DNA of 64,000 nucleotides from CAXBGS01 sp963975425 (GTDB lineage Bacteria; Planctomycetota; Planctomycetia; Pirellulales; Pirellulaceae): NCBI GenBank assembly GCA_963975425.1, contig CAXBGS010000002.1, forward strand, positions 62,001 to 126,000. Reading direction: 5' to 3'. A program made the position numbers and the translations under genes. Below are positions 54,485-63,928 of the stretch, piece by piece; within the stretch, counting starts at the first letter, position 1; the number at the start of each line of letters is the position of its first letter. Under the pieces are notes generated by a model. That model was given only the letters and a program-made list of their open reading frames with translations. It ran no database searches and was not told the origin of the DNA.

Positions 54485-56029
54485 GTGGCTGAACCAGTGA
54501 ATCAAAGAAGTTCGAACACGACGTGTATCCGATTCCCGAGTCCGAAGTATCTGTCACTCGCCAAAGTGGTGTTGGTCGCGTTTGCGCTGGCGGCCGACCT
54601 TCCACTGGTGCATGCAGATGACCCGACACGCGATCGACCCAACGTGCTGTTTATCGTCGCCGATGATTTGAATTGCGCGATCGAGCCTTACGGCGACCCG
54701 ATCGCGCGCACACCAAATCTTTCACGGCTGGCTGACGGCGGTGTGACGTTCCTGCGCACGTATTGCCAACAAGCGGTTTGCAATCCTTCTCGTTCATCGT
54801 TTCTGACCGGACTGCGTCCGAACACCGTTGGTGTCGATGACCTGCAAGCCTATTTCCGAGACACCGCGGCCGATGGCGATCAGTTAGTTACGCTGCCAGA
54901 ACACTTCAAGAATCACGGATACTTTTGCCAGGACATCGGCAAGATGTTTCACAACACTGGTGAAACACAAGACCGCCGCTCGTGGTCGATTGACGAAGTC
55001 TTTTATCGCGGCACACACGCCAATGACACTGTCTTTGGCAATCAGCCATACGGTGCCGGCAAACCGCCGTACAAGTCGCCTGTGACGGAGTCCCTTGACG
55101 TACCCGACACGGTTTATCGCGACGGACAAATCGCCAACTTGGCCGCAGCAGCCATTCGTGATCACGACAGCCCACAGCCTTTTTTTCTGGCCGTGGGTTT
55201 TTGGCGTCCGCATCTACCCTTTGTCGCGCCCAAAAAGTATTGGGACATGTACGATCCCGACAACATTGCGCCACCTGATCCGGCTGAACCGCCCAGCAAC
55301 GTTCCGGCAATTGCGATGCACGCGTCAAAGGAGATCCGAGGTTACGGGGACCGGCCGCGCGACCGCGAGCTGACCGACGATGAGGTGCGACACTATCGGC
55401 ACGGTTATTACGCATCGATCAGTTTCATGGACGCGCAAATCGGCGAGATTCTTGACGCGCTGCGGCACAGTCGACATGCCGAGAACACCATTGTCATCTT
55501 TACATCCGATCACGGGTTTCATATCGGCGAACACACGTTGTGGGCTAAGACGACCAATTTTGAACTTGACGCCCGCGTGCCACTGATCATCGCGGATCCG
55601 CGTCGGCCATCCACCCACGGCGCCCGTGCGATAACGCCATCGGAACTGATCGACCTGTACCCAACGATGGCACACATGTCCCACATCGACGACGACCTGA
55701 GCGAGCGACTCGAAGGTGCGGATTTGACGCCAGCCTTGGCCGATCCATCGGCGATCATCAAACCCGCCGCATTCACCCAACACCAACATCCGTTCTATGG
55801 GAACCGCAAGAACTGGAAAGCGTGGGGCTATTCCATCCGCACGCAAGATTGGCGGTACACCGAGTGGCGTTCGATCACGGACGATCAAGTCATCGCTCGC
55901 GAGTTGTACGATCACCAAACCGACAACAAGGAAACGATGAACGTCGCCGCCGAACAATCGCATCGCGGAATCATCAAGCGACTGAGCGAACGATTATCGG
56001 AAACTTTTCCTGTCGCCGTAAAACAGTAA
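54485..56029 (+). CDS. secreted sulfatase, iduronate-2-sulfatase-like (CNPSR)
   Basis: A 514-residue sulfatase. A signal segment (about 22-43) is followed by RPNVLFIVADDLNCAIEPYGD. The maturation motif is CNPSR at Cys99. FLAVGFWRPHLPFVAPKKYWD and FTSDHGFHIGEHTLWAK are characteristic of the iduronate-2-sulfatase-like group, as in the gene at 20646. GTG starts are possible at 54485 and 54497; purine-rich sequence precedes both. It is the first gene after ftsH on the plus strand and converges on msrA with 32 bp between stops. Confidence 0.92.
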   Translation: MAEPVNQRSSNTTCIRFPSPKYLSLAKVVLVAFALAADLPLVHADDPTRDRPNVLFIVADDLNCAIEPYGDPIARTPNLSRLADGGVTFLRTYCQQAVCNPSRSSFLTGLRPNTVGVDDLQAYFRDTAADGDQLVTLPEHFKNHGYFCQDIGKMFHNTGETQDRRSWSIDEVFYRGTHANDTVFGNQPYGAGKPPYKSPVTESLDVPDTVYRDGQIANLAAAAIRDHDSPQPFFLAVGFWRPHLPFVAPKKYWDMYDPDNIAPPDPAEPPSNVPAIAMHASKEIRGYGDRPRDRELTDDEVRHYRHGYYASISFMDAQIGEILDALRHSRHAENTIVIFTSDHGFHIGEHTLWAKTTNFELDARVPLIIADPRRPSTHGARAITPSELIDLYPTMAHMSHIDDDLSERLEGADLTPALADPSAIIKPAAFTQHQHPFYGNRKNWKAWGYSIRTQDWRYTEWRSITDDQVIARELYDHQTDNKETMNVAAEQSHRGIIKRLSERLSETFPVAVKQ

Positions 56030-56061
56030 AGCGGTTGTGCAGGCGTGAAATTCCGACCGGC

Positions 56062-56613
56062 TTAGTCTTTCAACTTCTCGCCAAACTTTTGGTTCATCTT
56101 GTCTACTTTGGGACGGATCACCGCACGACAATAACCCTGGTTCGGGTTCAGGGTGTAATAGTTATGGTGGTCCGACTCTGCCAAATAGAACGTTTCCAGA
56201 GGAGTAATTTCTGTCACGATCGGTGCATCAAAAACACCTGACTCGTCGAGTTGTTGCTTGTACTGCGTCGCCTGGTCGCGCTGCTGGTCGTCGTGATAAA
56301 AGATTGCCGAGCGATACTGGGTTCCCACATCGGCCCCTTGACGATTCAGCGTGGTCGGGTCATGGGTGTTAAAGAACACTTCCAACAGTTCGGCAAAGCT
56401 GATCACTTCGGGGCGAAACGAAATCTGAATCACTTCGGCATGTCCGGTCGTCCCGGTACAGACTTGTCGATAAGTTGGATTCGGGGTCGAGCCACCGGCG
56501 TATCCGGGAACAACCTTGTCGACGCCGTGCAACATTTGAAACACGGCCTCGGTGCACCAAAAACAACCGTTACCAAAGGTCGCAAGTTGCGTTTGTTGAT
56601 CGGACTGCGTCAT
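56062..56613 (-). CDS. msrA: peptide methionine sulfoxide reductase A
   Basis: A 183-residue enzyme that reduces the S-epimer of methionine sulfoxide in proteins. GNGCFWCTEAVF gives catalytic Cys17, with Glu22 nearby. VVPGYAGGSTPNPTYRQVCTGTTGHAE and THDPTTLNRQGADVGTQYRS are family hallmarks. There is no signal peptide, so it is cytoplasmic. It is divergent from msrB, sharing a 166-bp intergenic region, which suggests joint control. Confidence 0.96.
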   Translation of the reverse strand: MTQSDQQTQLATFGNGCFWCTEAVFQMLHGVDKVVPGYAGGSTPNPTYRQVCTGTTGHAEVIQISFRPEVISFAELLEVFFNTHDPTTLNRQGADVGTQYRSAIFYHDDQQRDQATQYKQQLDESGVFDAPIVTEITPLETFYLAESDHHNYYTLNPNQGYCRAVIRPKVDKMNQKFGEKLKD

Positions 56614-56779
56614 GACGTCGAACCTTGAATGCGAAATGGTTTCTAAGTTGTCCGTTATGATCTAAGAATAAGCAATCACCAACAAGGCCCGCCAACGGAT
56701 CAGGCGGTCGCGGCGATCGCGACACGATGCGTTTCAGTAAAGTCATTTGAACCAGCATTCACACCGACGGGAATCACCA

Positions 56780-57181
56780 ATGTCGAATCCATACAATCCA
56801 CTGAGCGAAGAAGAGAAACACGTCATCCTTCGTAAGGGCACCGAGCGGCCGGGTACGGGAGAACTGAACGATAACGATCGGGCCGGTACCTATTTGTGTC
56901 GGCAATGCAATGCGCCTCTCTATCGATCCGAAGATAAGTTCAAATCGGGTTGTGGTTGGCCCAGCTTTGACGACGAAATCGAAGGGGCGGTGCGACACGA
57001 AACGGATGCCGATGGCCGCCGCGTCGAAATTCTGTGCCAGAACTGTGGCGGTCATCTCGGTCACGTCTTTGAGGGCGAACGATTCACCCCCAAAAACACA
57101 CGCCACTGTGTCAATTCAATTTCGATGCGATTTGTGCTCCGAGGAGAAGAACTACCTCCGACGATTTCAGCTGAATCCTGA
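56780..57181 (+). CDS. msrB: peptide methionine sulfoxide reductase B
   Basis: A 133-residue enzyme for the R-epimer of methionine sulfoxide. The zinc ligands are two CxxC pairs (Cys40/Cys43 and Cys86/Cys89). SGCGWPSF and the catalytic Cys110 in RHCVNSISMRF complete the fold. The ATG at 56780 is chosen because MsrB homology begins at NPLSEEE; an upstream ATG at 56747 adds an unlikely extension. Divergent from msrA. Confidence 0.95.
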   Translation: MSNPYNPLSEEEKHVILRKGTERPGTGELNDNDRAGTYLCRQCNAPLYRSEDKFKSGCGWPSFDDEIEGAVRHETDADGRRVEILCQNCGGHLGHVFEGERFTPKNTRHCVNSISMRFVLRGEELPPTISAES

Positions 57182-57611
57182 GACAGAGCGGCGACGCGAT
57201 GTTGCCGGCGGAGGCATCACTAGCCACCATTGCTGGCCCAGATTTTCGGCCAGCATCGCTTATTCACTCAGTCCTAACATCGAGCAAACGTGCGGATCAT
57301 CCGTTGCCGACCTGCGGTCTATTCTTGGCCATGTCGCAAATTGGACGACATTCCAAGGGATTTTGCGTCGGTTTGAAGTCATAATACAGACTTGGTTTTG
57401 TCACGCGAGATCTTTCCTAAGTCGCCGGCGCGTTAGGATCCATGGAATCCTTTTCGCTGTGAGCGCGTCTTAGGGGGCAGGCGACTGCGGTGCCCATCGC
57501 CACCACGCGACTTGGACATGCCGACGTCGTTGAATCAAAAGCCTCGGACGACGACAGATAGACACGTCTCGCCGCAACCTCATCCCCATTATCCCCGTTT
57601 TCAAATACCCA
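57182..57611. other. 430-bp gap before the beta-helix giant protein
   Basis: Between msrB and the gene at 57612. Frames are open by chance but carry no recognisable protein. Nothing else was identified. Confidence 0.4.
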
Positions 57612-60600
57612 ATGAAACTCGTGACTGCTTTCCGTCGCCACACGATGCGGCCTGGATTTCGATCTGGTGCCCGTCGCGCCGCAGAGGTCCGGCGCGAAGC
57701 AGAAAACCGGCGCGGCGGAGAAACACGTCGGCGGCGACTAAGCGTCCAGCAGCTCGAGAATCGACGTGTCTTGGCTGCCTATGTCGTCAACACGGCGGTC
57801 GATGTCGTTGACGAAGGCGACAACGTGATCAGCTTGCGTGAAGCCATCGCATTGGCGAACGAATCCGCCGCCGCCGATACGATCACATTCGATGAAACCG
57901 TTTTTGCATCGCCGACCGAAATCGATTTGTTGTTTGGCGAGCTCTCGATTTCGAATCCACTGGAACTGGTCGGCCCCGGCCCTGGCCAACTGACGATCGA
58001 TGCCCAGAACGCGTCACGCGTCGTCAATATCGTTGCCTTATCTGGGGACGTGACAATCAAAGGATTAACGCTGACTGGAGGACGCACGAGCGATGACAAC
58101 GTCGAATCCGAGGGCGTAACCGAGACGACTTATAGTGGCGCCGGAGTGCGGTTCGTCACCGATGGGACGTTGACGATGATGGACACCGTCATCACGGGCA
58201 ACGAAACCACGGGTGTTTCAGCGACTGGCGGTGGGTTGTTCGCCGACCGCGGAACGGTCAACGTGATCGACTCGGTCATCTCGATGAATCGCACCCGAGG
58301 CTTGTCGGCGTTTGGCGGTGGTGTTTCGACTTCGGGTGCCGTGGTCACGCTGTCGGGCTCGCAAGTCGTTGACAACGTCACCAGCGGCGTCTTTGCCGAT
58401 GGCGGCGGCGTGCACATGCGACTTGGCACCGTCACGATCGAAGAAAGTCTGGTCAGTGGAAATCTGACGTCGAGCGCACAGGCTTACGGAGGCGGTCTTT
58501 ATCTTGATGGCGGTGCAACGACCATCCGGCGCAGCACAATCACAGACAACAGCGCTAATGGAATCGGTTCGATTGGTGGCGGGATTGCAATCAATGGTGA
58601 TCTGGAATTAATCAATAGCACAATCCACAACAACTCGGCCGACGGTAGCACCGGCATGGGCGGCGGCATCGCAGCCATCCAGGGCGACTTGCATGTTGTT
58701 CACTCAACGATCACCGGTAATTCAGCGGCGCTTGGGATTGGTGGCGGGATTGCCGTCGTCGAAGACTCGATGGCCAGCCTTTCGCTGCTCAATTCAATCG
58801 TGGCAGAGAACACCGACGACGGCACGGCGCCGGATTTTTCGCCGCCTTCCGATGCGGGGCTTTTCACCATTGCAGGAACCTTGGTTGGCGATGCCACGGG
58901 CACGCCCCTCACCGAATCTCAAACCGCCGACGCGATGGGAAACATCGTGGGTGCCCCCGCGCCAGGCGGCGGATTGCTTGATCCCATGCTCGGCAACTTG
59001 GCGGACAATGGCGGTCCCACCCCCACGCGTCTGCCGCTTGCTGGCAGCCTCGCAATCGATTCGGGACGGAATGACCTGTCTGTGGATTCCGATGCGAATG
59101 CTTTGTTGAATGACCAGCGAGGCGCACTCTTTCATCGCAATTCGAATTCCATAGGCGAGGCAGGAATCGTCGACAGGGGCGCGGTCGAAGTTCAGCCACC
59201 ACCGACGGTGCCGATCCATTGGAATGCACCTGGACCTATCCTGATCGGCAGCGAATTGACGACCACGCAGCTTGATGCGACCGCACCCGTCGACGGCACG
59301 TTCGTGTATACGCCGCCGTTGGGAACGGTGCTGGATGAAGGCGACGGCCAAACATTGAACGTTCAATTCACGCCCGATGACAACGTTAACTATTCCATTA
59401 GTAACGCCAGCGTCACAATCGACGTCGTCCCGCCGCTCGATTTCGGCGACGCGCCAGATACCTATGGAACCACTCGGGGTGGCGACGGAGCGAGGCACGC
59501 CGACGGAACTCTGCGACTTGGCGCAACGATTGTCTTGGAAGCCGACGGGCAACCATCCGAAACTGCTGATGCAGACTCCGGCGACGACGGCGTCATCCAA
59601 ATAGCCCCCATGATCGCGAACCCACTGACCGCAACGACGACCGGGTTCCTGGTCAATGTTTCAGCAGCCAGCAAGCTAGACGGCTGGATTGATTTCAATC
59701 GCGACGGGACATTCGATCACCCCAGCGAGCACATTGGTGGTGGGACAAGTTTAGATCTGGTCATTCGTGACAACGTTATCTCCGTTTCCGTACCGGTCGG
59801 TTCCGAAGCCGGTGAAACCTACGCCAGATTCCGCGTCAGCACCACTGGCGGATTGCTGCCGACCGGTTTGGCTAGTGATGGGGAAGTCGAAGACTTTGTC
59901 ATACAAATCGTTGATGGCGACAGTCCACAGGATGTCGCCATTACATTGCCATCAGGCACCGCGACACTGGCAGCCGACGGAAACCAATTGGCGATCCGTC
60001 TAGGCGAAACGGAAGTGTTCCGTGCGCCCGTTGCATCGATTTCCCGCTACGACATCACTGGCGCTGATTCAAGCGACGTGCTGGTAATCGATCACACGGC
60101 AGGCGATCCGCTGCCTGCCGGCGGGATGCGATACGACGGAGGAGATCGAGTCAACACGGTCCGCCTGGTTGGTGATTCGGTCAAGCTGGACGTCAGTACT
60201 GACGGCAATGTCGAGCTGGAAAACATCGATGTCGTGGACCTCGGCATTGATAACGAACTAGGCCTGGTGATCGATCGCCCGTCCCTTGACGCCATCGATC
60301 CGGACGGCGGTGGCTTGGTGGTCACTGGCGGAACCGGTGATCGAATCGATTTGCTCGATGCCGAACTGTGGCGGATGGGTGAACCGCTGGTCGTTGCCGG
60401 ATTCTTCTTCACGCGCATCGAAACGGGCCTGAAGTTTATCCAAACGGATTTGCCGACCGCATGGCACAACTATGTTCGGCCAAGCGACGTCAATGGCGAT
60501 GGTGAAGTCAGCGTCGGTGATGCTCTGCGTGTGATCAATGAATTAAAACTGCGCCGCTTTTCGGATCCCGATACCGATCTGATGGACGATCCCGCAAGCT

Positions 60601-61025
60601 TTGACCCATTTCCCGGAGTGTACCCGGACCATAATGCCGACGGCCGCACTTCACCACTCGACGCGCTGCGCGTGATTAACGAGTTATCGCGACAGGGCAC
60701 CGGTGAAGGAGAGGACGCGGCAAAACCAGCCGTCGATACGCTGGACCGGCGCTCGGTCGGTTATCTCGATCCGACTTTGCCCGATTCCACTGGATCCAAC
60801 GATCGGGATTCTGCATTGTTAGCCGATCGGACGCTGCGACGCAGAGCGGATCAACGCACCGGCGATCCCTCCGACTTTTCATCCACGGCATCTAAGCCCA
60901 CTGGCGCGTTGTTGCACGACGCGATTGAGCTGGACACCGATGAAAATACCGGTGCACACAGCGACGTCGCACACAACATCGCGATCGACCATTCGCTACT
61001 GCAACTGATGTTTGATCCATCGTAG
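57612..61025 (+). CDS. giant secreted protein: LEPR-type motif, beta-helix, choice-of-anchor Q, GEVED, dockerin-like repeats
   Basis: A 1137-residue protein. A basic, Arg-rich N-terminus contains VQQLENRRVLAAY (about 43-56), a LEPR-type sorting motif. A right-handed beta-helix follows (about 110-400) with repeated GGGV/GGGL turns and TI-NNSA rungs. GNLADNGGPTPTRLPLAGSL to RGAVEV (about 455-520) matches the choice-of-anchor Q domain. An MBG-like segment precedes a GEVED domain (DFGDAPDTYGTTRGG to DGEVEDFVI, about 605-760). Two dockerin-like EF-hand motifs (DVNGDGEV at about 959 and DHNADGRT at about 1006) carry RVINEL helices. The last about 100 residues are acidic. Likely a surface protein; polysaccharide binding or lyase activity is conceivable but not shown. 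Confidence 0.85.
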   Translation: MKLVTAFRRHTMRPGFRSGARRAAEVRREAENRRGGETRRRRLSVQQLENRRVLAAYVVNTAVDVVDEGDNVISLREAIALANESAAADTITFDETVFASPTEIDLLFGELSISNPLELVGPGPGQLTIDAQNASRVVNIVALSGDVTIKGLTLTGGRTSDDNVESEGVTETTYSGAGVRFVTDGTLTMMDTVITGNETTGVSATGGGLFADRGTVNVIDSVISMNRTRGLSAFGGGVSTSGAVVTLSGSQVVDNVTSGVFADGGGVHMRLGTVTIEESLVSGNLTSSAQAYGGGLYLDGGATTIRRSTITDNSANGIGSIGGGIAINGDLELINSTIHNNSADGSTGMGGGIAAIQGDLHVVHSTITGNSAALGIGGGIAVVEDSMASLSLLNSIVAENTDDGTAPDFSPPSDAGLFTIAGTLVGDATGTPLTESQTADAMGNIVGAPAPGGGLLDPMLGNLADNGGPTPTRLPLAGSLAIDSGRNDLSVDSDANALLNDQRGALFHRNSNSIGEAGIVDRGAVEVQPPPTVPIHWNAPGPILIGSELTTTQLDATAPVDGTFVYTPPLGTVLDEGDGQTLNVQFTPDDNVNYSISNASVTIDVVPPLDFGDAPDTYGTTRGGDGARHADGTLRLGATIVLEADGQPSETADADSGDDGVIQIAPMIANPLTATTTGFLVNVSAASKLDGWIDFNRDGTFDHPSEHIGGGTSLDLVIRDNVISVSVPVGSEAGETYARFRVSTTGGLLPTGLASDGEVEDFVIQIVDGDSPQDVAITLPSGTATLAADGNQLAIRLGETEVFRAPVASISRYDITGADSSDVLVIDHTAGDPLPAGGMRYDGGDRVNTVRLVGDSVKLDVSTDGNVELENIDVVDLGIDNELGLVIDRPSLDAIDPDGGGLVVTGGTGDRIDLLDAELWRMGEPLVVAGFFFTRIETGLKFIQTDLPTAWHNYVRPSDVNGDGEVSVGDALRVINELKLRRFSDPDTDLMDDPASFDPFPGVYPDHNADGRTSPLDALRVINELSRQGTGEGEDAAKPAVDTLDRRSVGYLDPTLPDSTGSNDRDSALLADRTLRRRADQRTGDPSDFSSTASKPTGALLHDAIELDTDENTGAHSDVAHNIAIDHSLLQLMFDPS

Positions 61026-61169
61026 CGAAAAAACCACTTTCTGCCGTTTTTTTACGGTGTCGGACATTGCTCGCCATGGCTCAGGCGCGCCCGAATGTTG
61101 TTGTTCTCGTGCCTCTCGGGTTAGGGTATCCTTGGCGGAAAATCTGCGGATACGAGAGGGAGGGACACG

Positions 61170-62276
61170 GTGCATTCAAGAAGGCTGGACGTTCGACAAC
61201 GAATTGCGGCGCGAACAGCGCCGGCGATGTTCTGGTTGTCGCTAGCCTTCCTGGTTTGCTTGGCCATTCTGATCGTCCTGTGGGTCGATGTGCCCAACCT
61301 GCGAGAGAGTGCAAACGCTTTCGCCAAGTCGCGTGCCCCTGGCGGTACGCACGCGACGACTTCGGATATGGGTGTCGTTGCCTCGCATGACTTCTTTTCA
61401 CTCTCATCGCCGGCGAAGCAGATTGAGTTTCTCGCGATCATCGTGATGCTCGCCATCTGGCCGATTGTGATCGTTGAATCGATCGTGCACTGGATCACCC
61501 GACCATACAATCGCGACACCATGAAGACGCATGGATTCGGAATCCTGTTCTGTCTTTGCCCCGCACTGCGGATGTGTGCGCGCAGCCCCGAAATGCACGA
61601 CCGCTTGTGGTTGCCGGGACTGGGGTGGCGGAGAGCGGATAGTCGACTGAGGCGTCGTCTGCAGCGACAATTCAGTGTGCCGATGATCATGATCGCCCTG
61701 TTAATCATGCCGGTGCTGATCGTCGAATTTTTCTTAAAAGAACAAGTTGCTGAACATCTTTGGCTGCGAGTATTGCTGCACATCGGCACCGGCGTGATCT
61801 GGTTTGCGTTTGCGGCCGAGTTCATTCTGATGGTGTCGGTCGCGGACCGAAAACTGGAATACTGTAAGAAACATTGGCTCGATCTGGCGATCATTTTGTT
61901 GCCGCTGATTTCGTTCCTGCGATCCCTGCAGACGATGCGGGCGACGCGATTGGCCAAGCTGATGAAGATTCAGCAACTGAGTCAAATCGCGCGCGTTTAT
62001 CGGTTGCGAGCGACCGCGATGAAAATGATGCGTGCGCTGGTCGTCATCGAGTTTTTTCGGCGGGCGTTGAAGTTGAGCCCTGAGCGTTCGATTGCGAAAT
62101 TGAAACGCCAGCTCGCTGATGTCGAATCGGAAGCCAAACAATTGCGCCGAAAGATTGCCCGGCTTGAACGTGATCGACGCTCAATCGAGTCCGCACGCGC
62201 CAAAGTCTCTTCCACCGATCCAGTCGCGCCGGAACAACTTGTCACCGCGAGCGAGGGTAAGGCAAGCGGTTTGTAA
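61170..62276 (+). CDS. voltage-sensor-like membrane protein with C-terminal coiled coil, no pore
   Basis: A 368-residue protein starting with GTG at 61170 after a strong GAGGGAGGG ribosome site. Two N-terminal helices (about 19-40 and 87-108) precede a four-helix unit resembling ion-channel voltage sensors. These are S1 (about 171-188), S2 with Glu217 in FAAEFILM, S3 with Asp238 in HWLDLAIILLP, and S4 with basic residues every third position at Arg257, Arg260, Lys263 and Lys266. No pore loop or GYG filter follows. The end (about 305-345) is a charged coiled coil (LKRQLADVESEAKQLRRKI). This layout recalls Hv1 proton channels and voltage-sensor phosphatases, but transport is not shown. It stands alone. 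Confidence 0.8.
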   Translation: MHSRRLDVRQRIAARTAPAMFWLSLAFLVCLAILIVLWVDVPNLRESANAFAKSRAPGGTHATTSDMGVVASHDFFSLSSPAKQIEFLAIIVMLAIWPIVIVESIVHWITRPYNRDTMKTHGFGILFCLCPALRMCARSPEMHDRLWLPGLGWRRADSRLRRRLQRQFSVPMIMIALLIMPVLIVEFFLKEQVAEHLWLRVLLHIGTGVIWFAFAAEFILMVSVADRKLEYCKKHWLDLAIILLPLISFLRSLQTMRATRLAKLMKIQQLSQIARVYRLRATAMKMMRALVVIEFFRRALKLSPERSIAKLKRQLADVESEAKQLRRKIARLERDRRSIESARAKVSSTDPVAPEQLVTASEGKASGL

Positions 62277-62367
62277 CGTTGGCGAGCCGGCCGCGATTCT
62301 TTTCACATGCCGACATCAGCACGGTTCGCTACGTATGCCTACGTCTGCATGTTTACTCAGCACGCGT

Positions 62368-63273
62368 TCACTTCAACGCTTTCATGCGTTTGGCGTGTTC
62401 CTTGCTGTAACGTCTTAGCGTATTTCGAAACGCGATCAGCAATTTGCTCTGAAAACGGTACGGGTTCCAGCAAGCGGCGATCGTCCGAGTCGGTTTAACA
62501 CCGGCCAAGGATCGATAGTGGCGTCGTTTACTTTCGTCCAGCGCCTTTGCCATCTCAGGCACCAGCGAAACACCGTGGTCCAACGCAACAAGTTCTTGCA
62601 CGGTTGCAAGCTGGCTGGTGTGTTCCATGGCCACTGGCTGAAAAGATCGCTGTCGGCAAAATGTGTTGATGTTGTCGGACAAACAGTGCGCTTCGTCCAG
62701 CATTACAAAGGGCAACGATTCGATATCGGTGACTCGAATCTGCTTTTTATCGCGCAGTGGGTGGTCCTTGGACAAAATCAGCAAGAGCTCTTCGTCGAAC
62801 AATGGTTCAATATCGACATACTTGGCATTGATCGGCAGTGCAAACAGACCTAGATCGATCTCACCTTGGGTCACGCGTTTGATCAGGTGATCGGTCGTAT
62901 CCTCCTGTACCGTGACATGCGCATCGGGAAATTCTCGTGCGAACATTTGCAGCAACCCCGGCAGGAAGTACGGCGCGATCGTTGGGATGGCTCCCAATCG
63001 GATGCGGCCGGACTGTCCATCGTCCGAAATCTCTAAGCGAGTATCCTCGACGATTCGCAGCACCTGACGTGCTCGGGCCTGCAGCAATTCACCGGCGTCG
63101 GTCAACGTGACCTGTCGAGCTTTCCGCTCGAAAAGCGGCTGACCGATCTCCTCTTCCAAACGCTGCACCGAACGACTGATGGCCGGTTGGGACAACCCTC
63201 GCTCTTCCGCCGCACGAGTAAAATTCCCCAGCTCGGCGACCTTCAGAAAGTTTTCAAGCTGATCCAGTTCCAT
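62368..63273 (-). CDS. oxyR: LysR-type redox regulator OxyR
   Basis: A 301-residue LysR-family regulator. The helix-turn-helix spans about 1-60 (FTRAAEERGLSQPAISRSVQRLE). The effector domain contains DEAHCLSDNINTFC with Cys197 and Cys206, nine residues apart, matching E. coli OxyR Cys199 and Cys208 that form the peroxide-sensing disulfide. The ATG at 63273 gives the family start MELDQLENF. No katG or ahpC is adjacent; msrA and msrB lie 6 kb away. It precedes and converges with the voltage-sensor-like gene. Confidence 0.93.
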   Translation of the reverse strand: MELDQLENFLKVAELGNFTRAAEERGLSQPAISRSVQRLEEEIGQPLFERKARQVTLTDAGELLQARARQVLRIVEDTRLEISDDGQSGRIRLGAIPTIAPYFLPGLLQMFAREFPDAHVTVQEDTTDHLIKRVTQGEIDLGLFALPINAKYVDIEPLFDEELLLILSKDHPLRDKKQIRVTDIESLPFVMLDEAHCLSDNINTFCRQRSFQPVAMEHTSQLATVQELVALDHGVSLVPEMAKALDESKRRHYRSLAGVKPTRTIAACWNPYRFQSKLLIAFRNTLRRYSKEHAKRMKALK

Positions 63274-63410
63274 CGACACGCTTTGTGAACGAAGCAAATA
63301 ACACATGCACACCACGCATACATCTATCATACACGATGCGTTTTGGTCATGATGAAGCAATCATTCGCTGGCCGTGATTTGCCGAGATAGAGCTGCGAGA
63401 GAGCGACGAC

Positions 63411-63848
63411 TTATCCGCGGACCTTGACATAACCCGAGATACACACGACCACGGCGGCTAAGAACAGCAGAACCTTCAACCACTTGCCGCGGTTGGCTCG
63501 AATGCCTTGCAGTGCAGGACTGCGCCCGACCAGCGCAGCGGCCAAGAAGAAAATGCCCAGTGCCAGCAACATTTTGGTACCGACCAGACCGTGGTACAAA
63601 CCATCACCTTTGTGTTTTTCAATGGCGCGGACATAGTTGTACAAACCACTTAGCAGGAACAACGCGATTCCGCCATGTACAAAACGTTTCCAACGCCCCA
63701 TCACCGCCACCGATAATTTATCGCTGGCGTCTTCGGCCAACTCTCGTGTCGAAGGCATTAGAATGAGCAGGATAAACGCGCTCCCACCCACCAGCGTGAT
63801 CGCGGTTCCGATGTGTACGATCCGCGAAACGATGTCAAGCCATTGCAT
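63411..63848 (-). CDS. CopD-like small integral membrane protein
   Basis: A 145-residue protein with four hydrophobic helices, starting MQWLDIVSRIVHIGTAITLVGG. Conserved His in the first helix (VHIG), a central GRWKRFVHGGIALFLLSGLYNY segment and a GLVGTKMLLALGIFFL helix recall CopD/DUF2269-type copper or haem membrane proteins. No copper genes are nearby, so the role is unclear. It lies 138 bp upstream of oxyR on the same strand and could be co-transcribed with it. Confidence 0.7.
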   Translation of the reverse strand: MQWLDIVSRIVHIGTAITLVGGSAFILLILMPSTRELAEDASDKLSVAVMGRWKRFVHGGIALFLLSGLYNYVRAIEKHKGDGLYHGLVGTKMLLALGIFFLAAALVGRSPALQGIRANRGKWLKVLLFLAAVVVCISGYVKVRG

Positions 63849-63928
63849 GACTGGATTTCCTTAGTTCTTAATTCACGACAGCGACAACCTCACGCTAAGC
63901 CATGACGGTTGGACGCGATAGGATACAC

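Noticed and set aside
58794..59600. Minus-strand open frame of 268 codons
   Set aside because: Antisense inside the beta-helix/GEVED giant gene; no motif or ribosome site.
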